From Rhexocercosporidium sp. MPI-PUGE-AT-0058 (taxonomy: Eukaryota > Ascomycota > Leotiomycetes > Helotiales), in contig JAGTJL010000006.1 in the NCBI GenBank assembly GCA_020746875.1, positions 558,001 through 622,000 on the forward strand: a stretch of DNA of 64,000 nucleotides, read 5' to 3'. A program made the translations under genes and the position numbers. This document shows, piece after piece, positions 34,445-46,805 of this stretch. The notes beneath the pieces were generated by a model, which saw only the letters and a list, made by a program, of their open reading frames with translations, did no database searches and was not told where the DNA came from. Every line of letters starts with the position of its first letter. The stretch's first letter is position 1.

Positions 34445-35066
34445 CTACTTGCAAGGAAAAGCCGCTCTAAACAGAGTGTAAGAGCCCATATGACCTTGCG
34501 AAGTGAATTCCGGTGCAAAAGGTGACTTGACAAAAGGTTTGAAATGAGAATCTCCGTAGTCCAGTTTGACGCCGTTGTTCTTGTTTGGTTGCCAGTCACG
34601 AGCAATGGAAAGGACCAGGTACTTGGGAAGTTCGGATGTCATTCCCCACTTCACAGAAATTAGCAAAACAACATCTTCACTAAATATTGAAGTTTTTGAG
34701 AGAAGAAAGAAGGGGGGCTGGAGGGGAGGAGGTTATACGCACGCCCCATTTTGCGGCAAGGTAATCACGAGGAACGTGGTAGTTCTCGCCGATGCGCTTG
34801 CATTCGTGATCGTATATGAACAATTGGACTAGGGAGTTCCAGCTCGAATGCTCGATGAAGGATACGGTGCACATATTTGCTTGGGCGTAGTTGGGGAAGC
34901 AGGGTTGGAAGTAGAGTTCGCCTTCGAGGTTGATGTATTCAAGACCGAAACCACGAGGGCCGGTGAGTGCACTTGAGGTAGAAGAGCCTGTCGGGATGGC
35001 GTTGGTGAGAGTGATAAGGGTGAATATGAGGAAGGATAGAATTTCTGGGATGCCAGCAGACTTCAT
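34445..35066 (-). CDS. Small secreted protein, unknown family
   Basis: Two exons (34743-35066 and 34445-34648) with a 94-bp intron give 175 residues. A good signal peptide (MKSAGIPEILSFLIFTLIT, cut near LTNA) is followed by about 150 residues with four cysteines, in CFPNY, NMCTV, HECKR and the C-terminal FPCK. They could form two disulphides. An in-frame ATG at 35159 exists, but starting there would bury the signal peptide, so I chose 35066. I recognise no domain. Size and secretion fit an extracellular or effector-like protein. It is transcribed toward the FKBP gene. Confidence 0.7.
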
Positions 35067-38000
35067 TTTGAGGAGATGAAAGGCTGATATGGATAGTGGA
35101 AGCTTGCGGACTGCCGATGCTCTGTTTTGGGTTAGAGTTTCTTCATTGGAACCTGTCATCAGATGACTGAACCATCTGCCTCCACTGGATACGCATTGAA
35201 AAAGGTAAATCTCTGGGGAGGTACCGGACTTAGGTAGGCTCTTCGATGAAGCTAGTGCCTGGAATCAGCTGAGGCTCTGACAGGTGCTGATAAATTGACG
35301 ACCGACTCCGAGGGTAGATATTTTAAAGCGTTAAGGTCTAGGGTGGATGAATGTTGCATGGGGTTTGTGTTTTTGGATAGAAGAGACATTTCCAAATCGG
35401 ATGGAGACAAGATGGGTATATATAGTCTCAAAAGTGCCTGTGACGCCTACATTAGATCGGACTTTCTGTTCCATCTGATTCACGGCTTTGAAGAGCGAAT
35501 TTGCTAGGGTGCAGATGACTGATGATTCGTGACTGAAATATCTCTTCTCCGGAAGACAAGGCAGTTAGGTAGGAGTGAATAATCCATGGCCCATGATTGT
35601 TTGAACGGTTGTCTTCACTACAAGGACAGTCGTTGCTACCGAAGACATATCTATATATATTTGGCCAGTCATTCGTATTTTGGGAAAGCTCTTCATTACG
35701 CCTTTAGTACATTAAAAAGAATACATTGGATAGGCTTCTCTTGATTATCGTGAGCTCTTGCAATGGCATAGGTGATGAAAGGACTGAGATCCTGTGAGTC
35801 TGAATCGACGTATTTCACAGACATGGACGTGGGAATGGGAATGGGAACAGGAATGGTGTTCTCTGGGTGGTTGGTCACTTGAATCGTCGAATATATAAAC
35901 TTGAATCATTGGCTGTTGTACTTGAGGCGAATGAGCGGACTGTTGAAGTACATATCACTTAGCTAACACCACATGAAGACAGAGACCTAGATTAGACGCA
36001 TCCCAACGTAGTTAGTCCCCTAGAGAACTCTAAGCGTAATGAGTGGATATAACCAGTGAGTTCTTTCCAGAAGTTCAAAAGACGAGCAAATCCCGTCGCT
36101 TCATCTCGTTGCTTACATCGCTTCTGCACCTACTTCCATGCGCTACATCTCGGTGGAAGTGGTGGGCAAAGAGACCCTCCCCATTCGCTTACAAGAACTC
36201 CACCCCGCATTTATATGAGCGTGAATGACTTGATCAGTACTATGGCTTGGAGACTTTCAGAGCTTAAATTAGGAATTTCAAAGCAAATACAGATAGGTAT
36301 GCTGAAAAGTTCCGAGAAAGAAAAATCAGGGTCTCAGCCACCAGGAACGCATGAGCCACCCAGTGATGATGCAGGCTATGATCGCCCATCCAACGTCAGC
36401 AGCCCAAAATGCAACAGCACATCGTCTAAATGCTTGTTTCCCCCAGATTATGAGAAAGTCTCACGTCGGCACGACGCGACAAGATGAAGGTTGTTTTTGA
36501 GGCTGGGCGAAAACTAAGATGTGTCCTCTGTACTGCGACAACCAACATAACTTAGGGATGGACTGCGGGACAAGAACAAGAGAGAGAGTCCGAATGCCAC
36601 GTACTCGGTTGCACGAGGTCTCTCAACCATGCAGCAGCTGTGCCATGGTGCTCAGAAGACACGTTCCGGGGGCACTCGAAAACTCGGATCGCACCTGAGT
36701 ACAGTACTTCCTGGCCTTCTGGTTTTGCTACAGGGAAGCTTTGTATGTTACAACAGCTATGATACATAGATTGATCTTATAAAAAGCAAATGTTTCAGAC
36801 AGCTCGTGCAGGAACTTGGAAGTGACTGGTCAGAGTGACGAGATCAAGACGATGCTGATGAATATGATCAGTTTCATTCGAGAAAAAAAAAGGAAAAACA
36901 ATGTGACTTTCGCGCTTGACAGACTCGGAAGAAGATGCCACACTTCCTGATGGCTTTTTGAGGAGTTCTTGCGAGTCTCCGTAGTCGAACAGTCCAGCAC
37001 TTTGAGTCGACCCCCCTGATCCTTCGCTCAACAAATCATCGCAAGGTTTGGCGGTGTGTTCAAACAAGCATGACACGAACGATAGCCTGATAAACAAGAA
37101 AAGTTCATCGCGGCATTTACGAATGTAGCTTCCTAGAAGTGATGTTGAAGCCAGGCTTGAGATCTCTGAACTGCTACTATCCCAGCTTCAGACTTTAGTG
37201 TGAATTGCTTGTACGTACAATAGATTTCGATGAGAGCAGGTTGTTATATCCTACGTCATGGAAGTAGCAGGCAGGCACGACGGTCTGTTCTGCCCTTGTT
37301 CTCGGACCGAACCTTGCACTCGACTCTCGAAGTTCGAGGTCCAGATCCAAATAAATACCTCACACCAGCCAATCAAGCTCACCCAGCGAGTCGTACGAAG
37401 AAGGCAACGATCGCCAGCTTAATTTATTTCCGATTATTCATCCCGACCGATGCAAGCAGAAGCCTCTGCTCAAGGCTGTGATGGGAGGGAGTTTCATCTT
37501 CCTCTGTGCTTCCCACCATTTATTTTATTGGTCGTACCTGCATGTTACCTTGTACCTGCACCTGCACGAATGGGACAGCTTCACTATTTGTGTTTCGCTG
37601 TGAGTGGGGATTCTGGAGTGATCGAGGCAAGCTTTGCGGGGTATGTTCAGAAAATTACCGACATCACAGTCAAGAATACGAACAGAAAATAAGCCATAAC
37701 CACGCGATGTCCACACCATTGGTTGTTGAACCTGGCTCGCGAGGCGGACACGAAGATTGACGGAGTAGCACTCCGTAGGGCAAAAACCTCCCTGCTAGTC
37801 AGGTACAAGTCCAGGGACGTTGACAACAAGTTTCCGAGCCCCGTACCCCTGACAAGGCCCGCTCTAAGACTTCACTCATGCATATAGCCTGATCTTTCGG
37901 TCCAGTCAGATAGTCAGACTTTGAAATATCTTCAACTGCTATTTTCGCGATCCTACCGTGACTAGCATAGTAAGCAGACTTTTCCAGAACAAGATGGGGT

Positions 38001-38669
38001 GATGTTGGCAACGTGCTGTTGTACCACCATATATCACTCATGTTGACTGGTTGACCAGTGTGGGCCTGCGTCGATCTTCTATTCTAGGTACAAGTGTTAC
38101 CGAGCTCTTCCGGAGTGCTTCTGACCTCCTCGATCGAGCTTAGATTCAACTCTGTCTCCGTCCAATTACCACGTTACAAGGTACAATCCTCCCCCGACTA
38201 GACGCGCGACAGCCAAAATATTCGCTTCCTTCGCTCAAAACAGCATAGCCTCTCCCCTGTTCTAACCGATGCCTGAGCGGATGGTTCATTTGTACATCTC
38301 CCGTGTGCTGGGGGTTCCTCGAGGGAGCGGTCCTCTAATTTCCCCAACCAACCAGTGGCCTTCCCCTCTGCAACTCTGCAAGTCAATTCGTTGCTGTCCC
38401 TGCCATGCGCCACAATACATTTTACCTTGACCACCTCATGGCTCGACAACAGGTGCACACCTTGGCGCGGGACAACAAAGCTATTATTTGAACCTCGTAT
38501 CCTCCCCCCTCCGTCCTGAGCCAAAAAAAATCTCACGTTCCCCCAAAAGACTCTCCCTCCGCTCATCCCAAATCACTCTTTACTCATCCACATACAGTCG
38601 TTTCTACAACAAGTCACTCGCTTTCGAAAGTCAATCGTTCAATCTACAGATCTTAATACCTCTGTCAAA
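35067..38669. other. 3.6-kb region without a supported gene
   Basis: Open frames here are short, often lack an ATG or have no family resemblance (for example 36056-36487 plus, 36795-37097 minus, 37799-38041 minus). A short GGAATG-like repeat occurs near 35826-35855. The last 200 bp are CT-rich and look like the promoter and leader of the GPI-protein gene. Unrecognised or RNA genes cannot be excluded. Confidence 0.4.
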
Positions 38670-39690
38670 ATGCGCACCACTTATATGAGCTTGGGAGCTC
38701 TTGCTCTTACATCCGTCAACGCCTGGTCTTACCCAGACTGCGTAGGTGTTCCATAGCTATCTTGGCTTCCAAAATGATACTAATATTGAATTCCAGGAGC
38801 GGGATAACTGCTATAGAAACATGATTGATAGCCGCTTCACCGAGACTGTCGCCCCATTCTGCTTTGGCTATCTCGACGGATCTATCACCAATGTCCCAAG
38901 TGACTACCAAAACTGTGATGGAGATGCGAAGGCTATCAGCTCTGCGTGTTCTTGTATCACCTACACAGCCACTCACACCTCGAGTGCCTCATCCTCAACC
39001 TCGGAATCTTCCTCCACTTATAGCACAACCGAGACCACCTCGACCTCTTCGGCCTCATACACTCCTTCAAGCGAGTCCAGCAAGTCTTATGAAGCCACTG
39101 TGACACCAAGCTCTTCATACAGCGCTTCATACCCTGTTGAGACCAGCAAGTCCGGATATCCAGTCTACCCAACCAGCTCCGAGACTCCAGTCTACCCAAC
39201 AACCTCCAGCAAGGCCGAATACACTACCTCGACTATCTACGCTATCACAGAGTACACCGTCACATCTTGCAAGCCAACCGTGACCAACTGCCCTGCTTCT
39301 CCCCACGTCACAACCGAGACCTACATTCTCTCGACCACAGTCTGCCCAGTCGCTTCGGTCCCAACCTACACCCCCAAGGGACCAGTCACCTCGACTTGCA
39401 CCTACTACGCAACTGAGACTCACTCGACCAAGGGTTACACCTCAACCACCGTCTATCCAACCTCCACCGGCGTCGTTACCATCGTCGTCCCAACCTATCC
39501 AGCAGGTGAGGTCCCAACCTACACCACTCTGGCACCTGTCGTTTCCCCCACCTACCCAGGAACTGTCGTCGTCCCAACCAAGACCACCACCTCTTCCGCT
39601 CTGCTCGTCACTGCTGCTGCTGGCCGTCTCTCTAGTGGTATTGAGTTACTTGCAGGCGCCGCTGGTGCCATCGCCGTTGCTCTCTTGTAA
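38670..39690 (+). CDS. GPI-anchored Ser/Thr-rich cell-wall protein
   Basis: Two exons (38670-38741 and 38797-39690) with a 55-bp intron give 321 residues. A signal peptide (MRTTYMSLGALALTSVNA) leads to a short N-terminal domain with six cysteines, including DNCYRNM, APFCFGYL, QNCDGD and SACSCIT. This is followed by a long Ser/Thr-rich, likely O-glycosylated stalk with repeats of YPVYPTSSETP type. The C-terminus, SGIELLAGAAGAIAVALL, is a GPI-anchor signal. The protein should be on the outer membrane leaflet or covalently in the wall. The function of the cysteine domain is unknown; it is not the classic eight-cysteine CFEM pattern. Confidence 0.85.
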
Positions 39691-41536
39691 GAAAGAGAGT
39701 CACGTTTTTGTTTTGATTCACTGCTGTTAGAGGGATTGCAAGGCTTGGGTTAAAAAGGGGAAATGGGGGATATGGATTGGAGTTTGTAATGTAATGAAAT
39801 CGCGATGTATGCTATATACGTTCAGCACAGCTCAAACGAATTCAATCTTGACCAAATGATCACACCGCATCAATATCGCCTTGGACTGAGGGGGACAGGA
39901 CGAATAAATCGAACGTCGCATTCACTAACCGAGTGTCTCAGAAAACACGTCGGACCTTCTTTCATCATCTCTGCACCGCACAAAAGGAATTATTGATACC
40001 TTACGTTCGTTCCATTATTCCGTTACAGCGTGACACCCACCTCGCCGTCCTCTCCCACCCACACATCGGCGAGCTGCAAGCCTGAACGGGCGTATCGCAG
40101 CCCGCACACTTCTGCAGCCATCGACGCCTGCCCCACGCAGCGCTACTGACCGAAGGCTTCGTGTTTGTGAAACATCCCTTGCTGATGATATCCATGATAT
40201 CAATGATAAGGTTGCGGGGCAGTGGACATGCAGTATGTCCACTATCCATGTGAGACGGCACACGCTCGGCTAGCACGCCCGAGCGGGTCGGGAATATTGT
40301 GTTGTGCCAAGGGGGTTTCGAGAGATACGGGCCGGATAAGATGCTGGAAATGGAATGCTTCTTTTCTTTCTTCTTTGGCCTAGGAATTGGATTTGGAGCA
40401 CGGCTTTCGAAGCGTGCACCAGATGGTACTTTTTCCGCATGTGAACTAGGTGCCCAATTGCGGGTGCGTGCTGGCCAGGGAGAGCTTGTTCACGCAACTC
40501 AAAATGCGAAGAATTGCCTTTTGACTTCGTATTGAAGTCAATGGAATAAAATACAACGACCCAATAGGGTGACCGGCTCCCTTTGAATATTCGAGACATT
40601 TTTTGGTGGAGATGATGCATGGTCCTCGCTGAAGGGCTAAAAATCGGTGGGGTTCAACAACAAATTGGAAACAAATCCCATTTCCTCCTTGCTGGGCGGT
40701 GGGGTGTATGTGGCTGAGTGGCAACTGGTAACAATTGGTGTCTTCCGCAAAAGAGGAAAAGTGATCGAGGAACTGTACTAGAGTTCCTCGTAAAGGAGAT
40801 ACATAAGTGCTTTCATGCGAGGCCTCTCAAGTCTTAGACAAAGAACCTGCTTCAAATGGATACCAATAAGCATTTGCCTCGTAACTTAAGTAGAGCGGCT
40901 TATCAACTTCGCGGTAGATATTCACTACGATGGCCCCACTAAGTTCAACGGACATTTGAACAGGATCCGGTCACATTTGCTATTATTATCTTGCAATGTA
41001 AATTTAATGCTGTGCAGTGCGGTAGAAGTACTGCACGAGCCAGTATTTTGAGTTCTTCAGCTCATCCTCTGTTCCCCACTCAACCAGCATCAACCCCTGA
41101 ATTACGCGAGAAGAAAGGGCCCTAGCGACGGGAATAGAGTGGAATGCATGATGGAAAATGGAGTGATGTGTAAACCTCATGAGATTGAGGTGAGAGAGAG
41201 TCTAGAGTGCGTCAATAGCAAGGGCGAATCGTCCCTTTCAATATGGTTGAAGTCTGTGGGTATACCTCTTTGCATCAGTATTTACTGTTTATTTCCACGC
41301 ATTGGGCGAGATCCAATCCCATTGTGCCTGGCGGGCATGAATGATTAGGTACTGATAAATGACAAGTTGACAAGATGCTCGAGATAGGAAAACCAGATGG
41401 GTAGAGAACTAACTGGCAGTCATGCCTGGAAAAGGAAAATCGCACCCCGGAAAAGTAAAGGATCGAAACATGACACCAACAATAGACATCCACAGCGAGC
41501 ACCAAATTGAACGTAGAGGCTCCCATGTCAAGGACA
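39691..41536. other. 1.8-kb intergenic region
   Basis: Between the GPI-protein gene and the convergent ABCC gene. It has only short open frames without recognisable products. Confidence 0.4.
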
Positions 41537-44500
41537 TCACTTCTGAGGCTCCTTAAACTCCACCAAGCATCCTCCATCCAACACAGCAATCCTATCCGAA
41601 TCCATAATAGTATCCATACGATGTGCAACAGTCAGCACCGTGAAGTCCTTAAATTCCTCCCTAATGAGTTTCTGCATGATCCGATCAGTCTCACCATCAA
41701 CATTACTCGTTGCCTCATCCAAAACCAATATCTTAGCATTCGTTTTGAGCATGGCTCGTGCAAGGCCGAATATCTGCTGTTGGCCGTGAGAAAGTGGGTT
41801 GGCTGTCATTTCGGCGTCGAGACCACCGCGTGCGGAGAGGATGTCCCAAAGTCCGACTTTGGTTAGTGCGGCGATTATGAAGTCATCGGCAGCGGAGGAT
41901 GTTGGGTCGGCGTTGAGACGGACGGTTTCTGAGAGGATGAATGGCTCCTGGGGGATTGTGACAATGCGAGATCGGATAATTTCGCGAGGAACAACTTTGA
42001 GATCAATTCCATCAATTAAGATTGTGCCTGATGTCATGTCAAGAATTCGGAGGAGTACAGAGAGAAGAGTACTCTTGCCACTTTGCCATTTTGTTAGTGA
42101 AGGAGGTACAACCAGAGTAAGTCAACTCACCTTCCAGTGCGGCCGCATATGCCAACTTTCTGCCCTCCTTTAATGGTAAATGTGACATCCCGTAGTGCTG
42201 GAGTTGTTCTAAAGCTCCGCATCAGCAGAAGACCTTTCTAAAAATCGGAAATAACGTACCTATACGAGGCCGAAACGTTTCTGAATTCAATGGACCCCGA
42301 GGTAGGCCAATCTTGACCCGGCACAAACGTCTCTTCTTCCTTGTGCTCAGAAACGGTTTCCCTCTCAAAACTCTTCAGTCTCGCAATCGCACCAAGAGAA
42401 GTCTCCATCTGTGTCCAGAACATCATGAACATGCCTAAACTGAAATTGAAGTTCACGATCGAGCTCAGAGAAACTCCAAGTCGGCCTCCAGTGGTGGTGC
42501 TGGTGAGACTGGTCGCTAGTGCAACCACGATGACAGCCGTAAGGCCAACCAAAAGTAGCAAAACCAGATTGAACCATCGCTGTATACAGTACATAAGGTA
42601 GTGAGGGCGTTGTGATCTATCGAGTAGCTTGATGTTCTCTCTCAGGAAGTGGTCTTCCCAACCGAAAGCTCGGATTGTTGAGATGCCCTCGATGGTTTCG
42701 GTGAAGTGTGTATACAGAGGGCTTTTGCATTCAAGGTCCAAAAATCTCATCTGTCGCGATGTCCTAAGGTAGAAGCTTTGGAGGAAGTAGACGCATAGTA
42801 CCAGCGCTGGACACGCGAGCGCCATGTAAGTTGATCCAGTCGCGATGAGCCCGAATTGAGCAAGGCATTGGAGAAAGGCTTCTTCCGTCAGCTTGCTTCT
42901 TTTCATGCAGGTAGATGTACATACCAGAAAAACACATTGCTACAGCACCAGGAAGACTTGCATCGATGAGAGTCATGTCTTGACTGAAGCGATTCAACAC
43001 AAGTCCGGAATCGGTCTCGTCAAAGAAAGACTGGGGAGCTCCCATGACCGATTTTAGAAGGATCTTGTGGAGGCCTGCCCCGGATTTCGGGATGAGTTTC
43101 ATGTAGAGATTACTAGATTCAAATTAGAAAATTGACTTAAAGACTAGAGACAAGGGGTCACTGGCTTACTATAGAAGTCCAGTCGCGGCTGCCAAAGCTA
43201 CCACTGCCGTTGTAAGATAGACACCGATGAAAAGACCAACTTCTTGTACGGTATGGTTGGCGTACCAGGTGAGCCACAGAGCTGTACTTTGATCAGCATG
43301 ACGACCAAAAGAGATTGCATTTTGAGCTTACGAGGAAAGTTCGAACCCAATGTCCACACCAAAGCCGTTACCACGTTAGCCAATGCTATTTTCCACCCAA
43401 TAGATTTCAGGTAGTAGCTGTACACCGAGAGATCCCCGATTCGTCTCGTTATGTCTGCAGTCTCGCTATCTGATTTTTGCTTAACCTTGATGGGCGTAAG
43501 ATCTTTCTCCTTGAGGTCTTGGACTTGGTCGTTGAATCCATCAGGGGTGGATTGCCGTGATTGTTGACTGTTGAGCACCAAATCGATGAATTCCGAGTTG
43601 CGAGCTTGGAGGTCTTCGTAACTCCCTTGCTCAGCCCTACTGCCGTCGGCATGGAGCACGACAATGTTATCTGCCAATGGAAGGTGTTTGACTATGCATT
43701 CTAGTTAGTATGAGAAGGATTAACTATTGAGGTTGACTTACTAGCATGGGTAGCGAGGATCACAGTGCTGCCGAGCTTTCTGAAAAGTCCCCTCTTGCCA
43801 AAGAGTCGTTCGACGACAAGTGCCTCGGTTTTACCATCGATGGCGCTAATTACATCATCGAGGACAACGATACTTCTTCTTGCATATACGGCTCTTGCAA
43901 GTGCGAGTCGTTGTTTCTGTCCACCGCTAAGCGTCACCCCGCGGCTTCCGATGATGGTGTCATGCTGGTCTGGCAGATCCAATACATCACAATCAAAAGC
44001 ACAAGCATGAAGAACCGAGCTATACCATTGGAAATCCTCCTCAGCGTGGCTATCATATCCTGTGACGATGTTACGAACGGTTGTATTCTGCAGCCATGGC
44101 GTTTGGCTACAATATGCAGAGTTTTTGAAGTTAGCGATGATTGACCCAGTCTCGCATTGCAATTCCCCGATGATGGATTTCAATAAGGTCGATTTTCCAG
44201 AACCTACAGCTCCAACAATCATTGTCAGGGATCCTTTAACGATATCGAGGTTGATGTTCCGTACCGCTGTCGTCGCGGATGGAGATGGTTTGATGCTTGT
44301 ATTGCGAAGTGATAGTACAACATCGGCTGAGTTTCGGACGAAGCTTTGCAGTTCAATTCCAGACTCCGTTTCTTGAAAAGGAGCAGAAGGTTCTGACCCC
44401 TGGATGAGTCTTCGATCTTCACAGGATTCGGACAGAAGAAATTTCTCTATCCTCTCCAAGCATCCGGTGGCCATTCCAATCATGGGTAGAGTCTGTAGGA

Positions 44501-46397
44501 ATTCTTCGGCAGGAGACGTAAGAAGCGATATGATTGACAAAGAAGAGAATGTCTGACTGGTGGTGAGCCTCTCAGATCCATTGACTAATCCTTGAATGGC
44601 AAAGATAACAAAAGTTGCCATCGGGCCCACGGTAGTTGGCAGGAAAGCTGACCGGTGGTTAGCAGTTTTCTCTTGGGATTCCTGTGAACATACATAATAT
44701 CATGCGCCACACTCCCATGACTCTGAATTTCTTCGAGAGATCGAGTTCTCTCACTCTTTGACTTTGTAGAGTGTTGGACAGAACATTGGTGAGACCCATC
44801 ATCTTGATACTTTTCATCGAGCCTAGCATAGAAGATGTCATCCCAACTCGCGACTGGACAGCTGCGATCCAATCTTTTTGCCTTCCGCCAATAAGCTTGG
44901 TGACTTGGCCTGCACCCATTGTTGAACCTAAATTCATCAGTGATGACCTTGGAAGTGGGTTAAATGAGTACCTTACCGACAACGATGATGATAGGAGCAG
45001 CACAAACCCAACCAAGGTTTCTGCTCAGGAGGTAAAGACCAATAGTAAGTTCAATTACTTGCGCCCATACCTGGCAAAGAGCATCCAGACTGAAAGCAAG
45101 CTGATCGATATCGCTACTCATGTGAGTCAAAGACGCATCTTTGTCTTGCAGATCTGCTTGCTGCTTCAGCGTCTTCGCAAAGATGAGGGATGCCACGGCT
45201 CCCCTGAATCCGACGAGAACTCGATTGACAGCATGCTGATAATGTGTCGTTGATATCTACACATGTTAGTTGTCCGAAATGCCGAATATAAAACTGACCA
45301 GGTATAACTCACTGCGATACCAAGATATATGAGTGCTGCGGCCGCTATCAGTCCGTAGCCATCACTCTTATTCCGAGTCGCCGATGGCTCTGAAACGAAG
45401 TTGATGGCTGAGCTGATCAGAAATGGCTGGGAGTAATTGAATCCAATCAAACACAAGCGTGGGAAAATCACAGACAAAAAGGGCCATCTCAAACAATTGA
45501 AAATTGAAACAGCAAGGCGATGATTCCTTCGACTGTGGCCTATAATTTTCTGGTCAACTTCTTATGTTTTGAAGATCAGGACGCAAGCACTCACAGTTAT
45601 CCCAAGACTTCTGCATGCGATCCCGAAGAGGTTCAGACAGAAGTGATGCATCTGTTTGGAAGAGATCGTCTAAAGTGAGGAGTCTGCGGAACCCAGTCGC
45701 AAGAATCGGATTGATCCACCAGAAAAAACTTCTGTTGAATATCCCGCCCGTGGTCTCTGGCGAGTTTCCATTGTACGGAGCATTTAGATACCTGCGTTTA
45801 CTGCGACTTTCGAGGACAAGAAGAACCGCTTTGATAGCCAAGCTCGCAGTGAATAGGCTGAGAAGAGTGGGATTTTCATGTCGAAGATATAAAGTTCGGA
45901 CTTGGACGGCGTCGAAGCTGAGAGTTGCTAGGAGATAGATACTGAGCAGAAGTGATGGTTGGACGGCTCGGCTATCTTCAAGGCCAGAAAGGAGGAGGAC
46001 TGCGATGGCAGCGAGGAATGACAATGCAGACGATGGTAGCGTGGCTCGAGTCACGCGATTTGTTGTCCAAAGTACGAGCAAACCGAGTTGAACTCCAATC
46101 AGCGAAAGGCACAAAATCTGTGATTATCAGCTTCGCACTCCCATATATATGTCTTGGTTGGCTTACTGTCTTGCTTGACCGGAAGCGGGAGGGTCGCGTC
46201 TTGGTGCTGGATCGCAAAAGCCTGACCAGGCGTGGAGGCGTGAACAGGAGCAGCAACCCCGCGGGGCCAATCGATAGAATGGCCTGCTCGAATAACAGCG
46301 TGAAGTCGAAATCGGAGCGACATCCTCTGACGATTGGTCCGAAGGAGTTGTCATTGGATGGCTGGCATAGCGATGCCGTGATATCGCTTTGGTTCAT
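41537..46397 (-). CDS. ABCC (MRP/YCF1-type) ABC transporter
   Basis: Twelve exons: 46167-46397, 45595-46117, 45313-45539, 44977-45256, 44694-44927, 43742-44647, 43332-43691, 43170-43281, 42925-43112, 42260-42881, 42131-42208 and 41537-42080. They total 1,434 residues. The N-terminus shows the ABCC hallmark FGPIVRGCRSDFDFTLLFEQ and an extra membrane domain. NBD1 has [24 protein letters not shown] and IVVLDDVISAID. NBD2 has GRTGSGKST, a deviating signature LSHGQQQIFGLARA and ILVLDEATSNVD. The NBD1 Walker B Asp-Asp (lacking the usual Glu) is common in asymmetric ABCC pumps. Such pumps export or vacuole-sequester conjugates and secondary metabolites. It is about 9 kb from the PKS-NRPS, beyond a gene-poor stretch, so it is probably separate. 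Start ATG is at 46397. Confidence 0.92.
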
Positions 46398-46805
46398 CTT
46401 CACTCCGTGCTCTACGAGCTCGAATCGACTGGCAGTTTTACTTTATTTGTTCGCCTGATGCGATGGTATTTCAATTCTTTACGGTTCTATCTATTCTGAC
46501 TTTCAACAACAATACCTCCTGTTTGTGGACGAGAGGTTGTCATATCATATGGAAATGGCAAGATGGGAAGAAAAGGGGAAAAGGAAAAAAAAGAGGTGAG
46601 AAGGGGCAGAGGAGATAACGTTTCACGAAGCGGCACAGGATAAGCTTCGACCTTGGCATTTTCTGATTATCTATCCAGCTTCCTAAAATAGAAAGCAAAG
46701 CGAGATGGAAGGCTGCAAGTGCGCGGACACTGGCTTCCGCACTCCCGATTTGTTGAATGAGTCTGAAATTTGAACCCAGAGACACTTGTATGATATGTAT
46801 CACGA
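46398..46805 (-). promoter_or_regulatory. ABCC upstream region
   Basis: About 400 bp between the reductase stop and the ABCC start, both on the minus strand. It should hold the ABCC promoter. No gene. Confidence 0.4.

Noticed and set aside
36056..36487. 143-codon plus-strand frame in the gene-poor stretch
   Set aside because: It begins at GTG rather than ATG, is low in recognisable structure and has no neighbouring exons that extend it.
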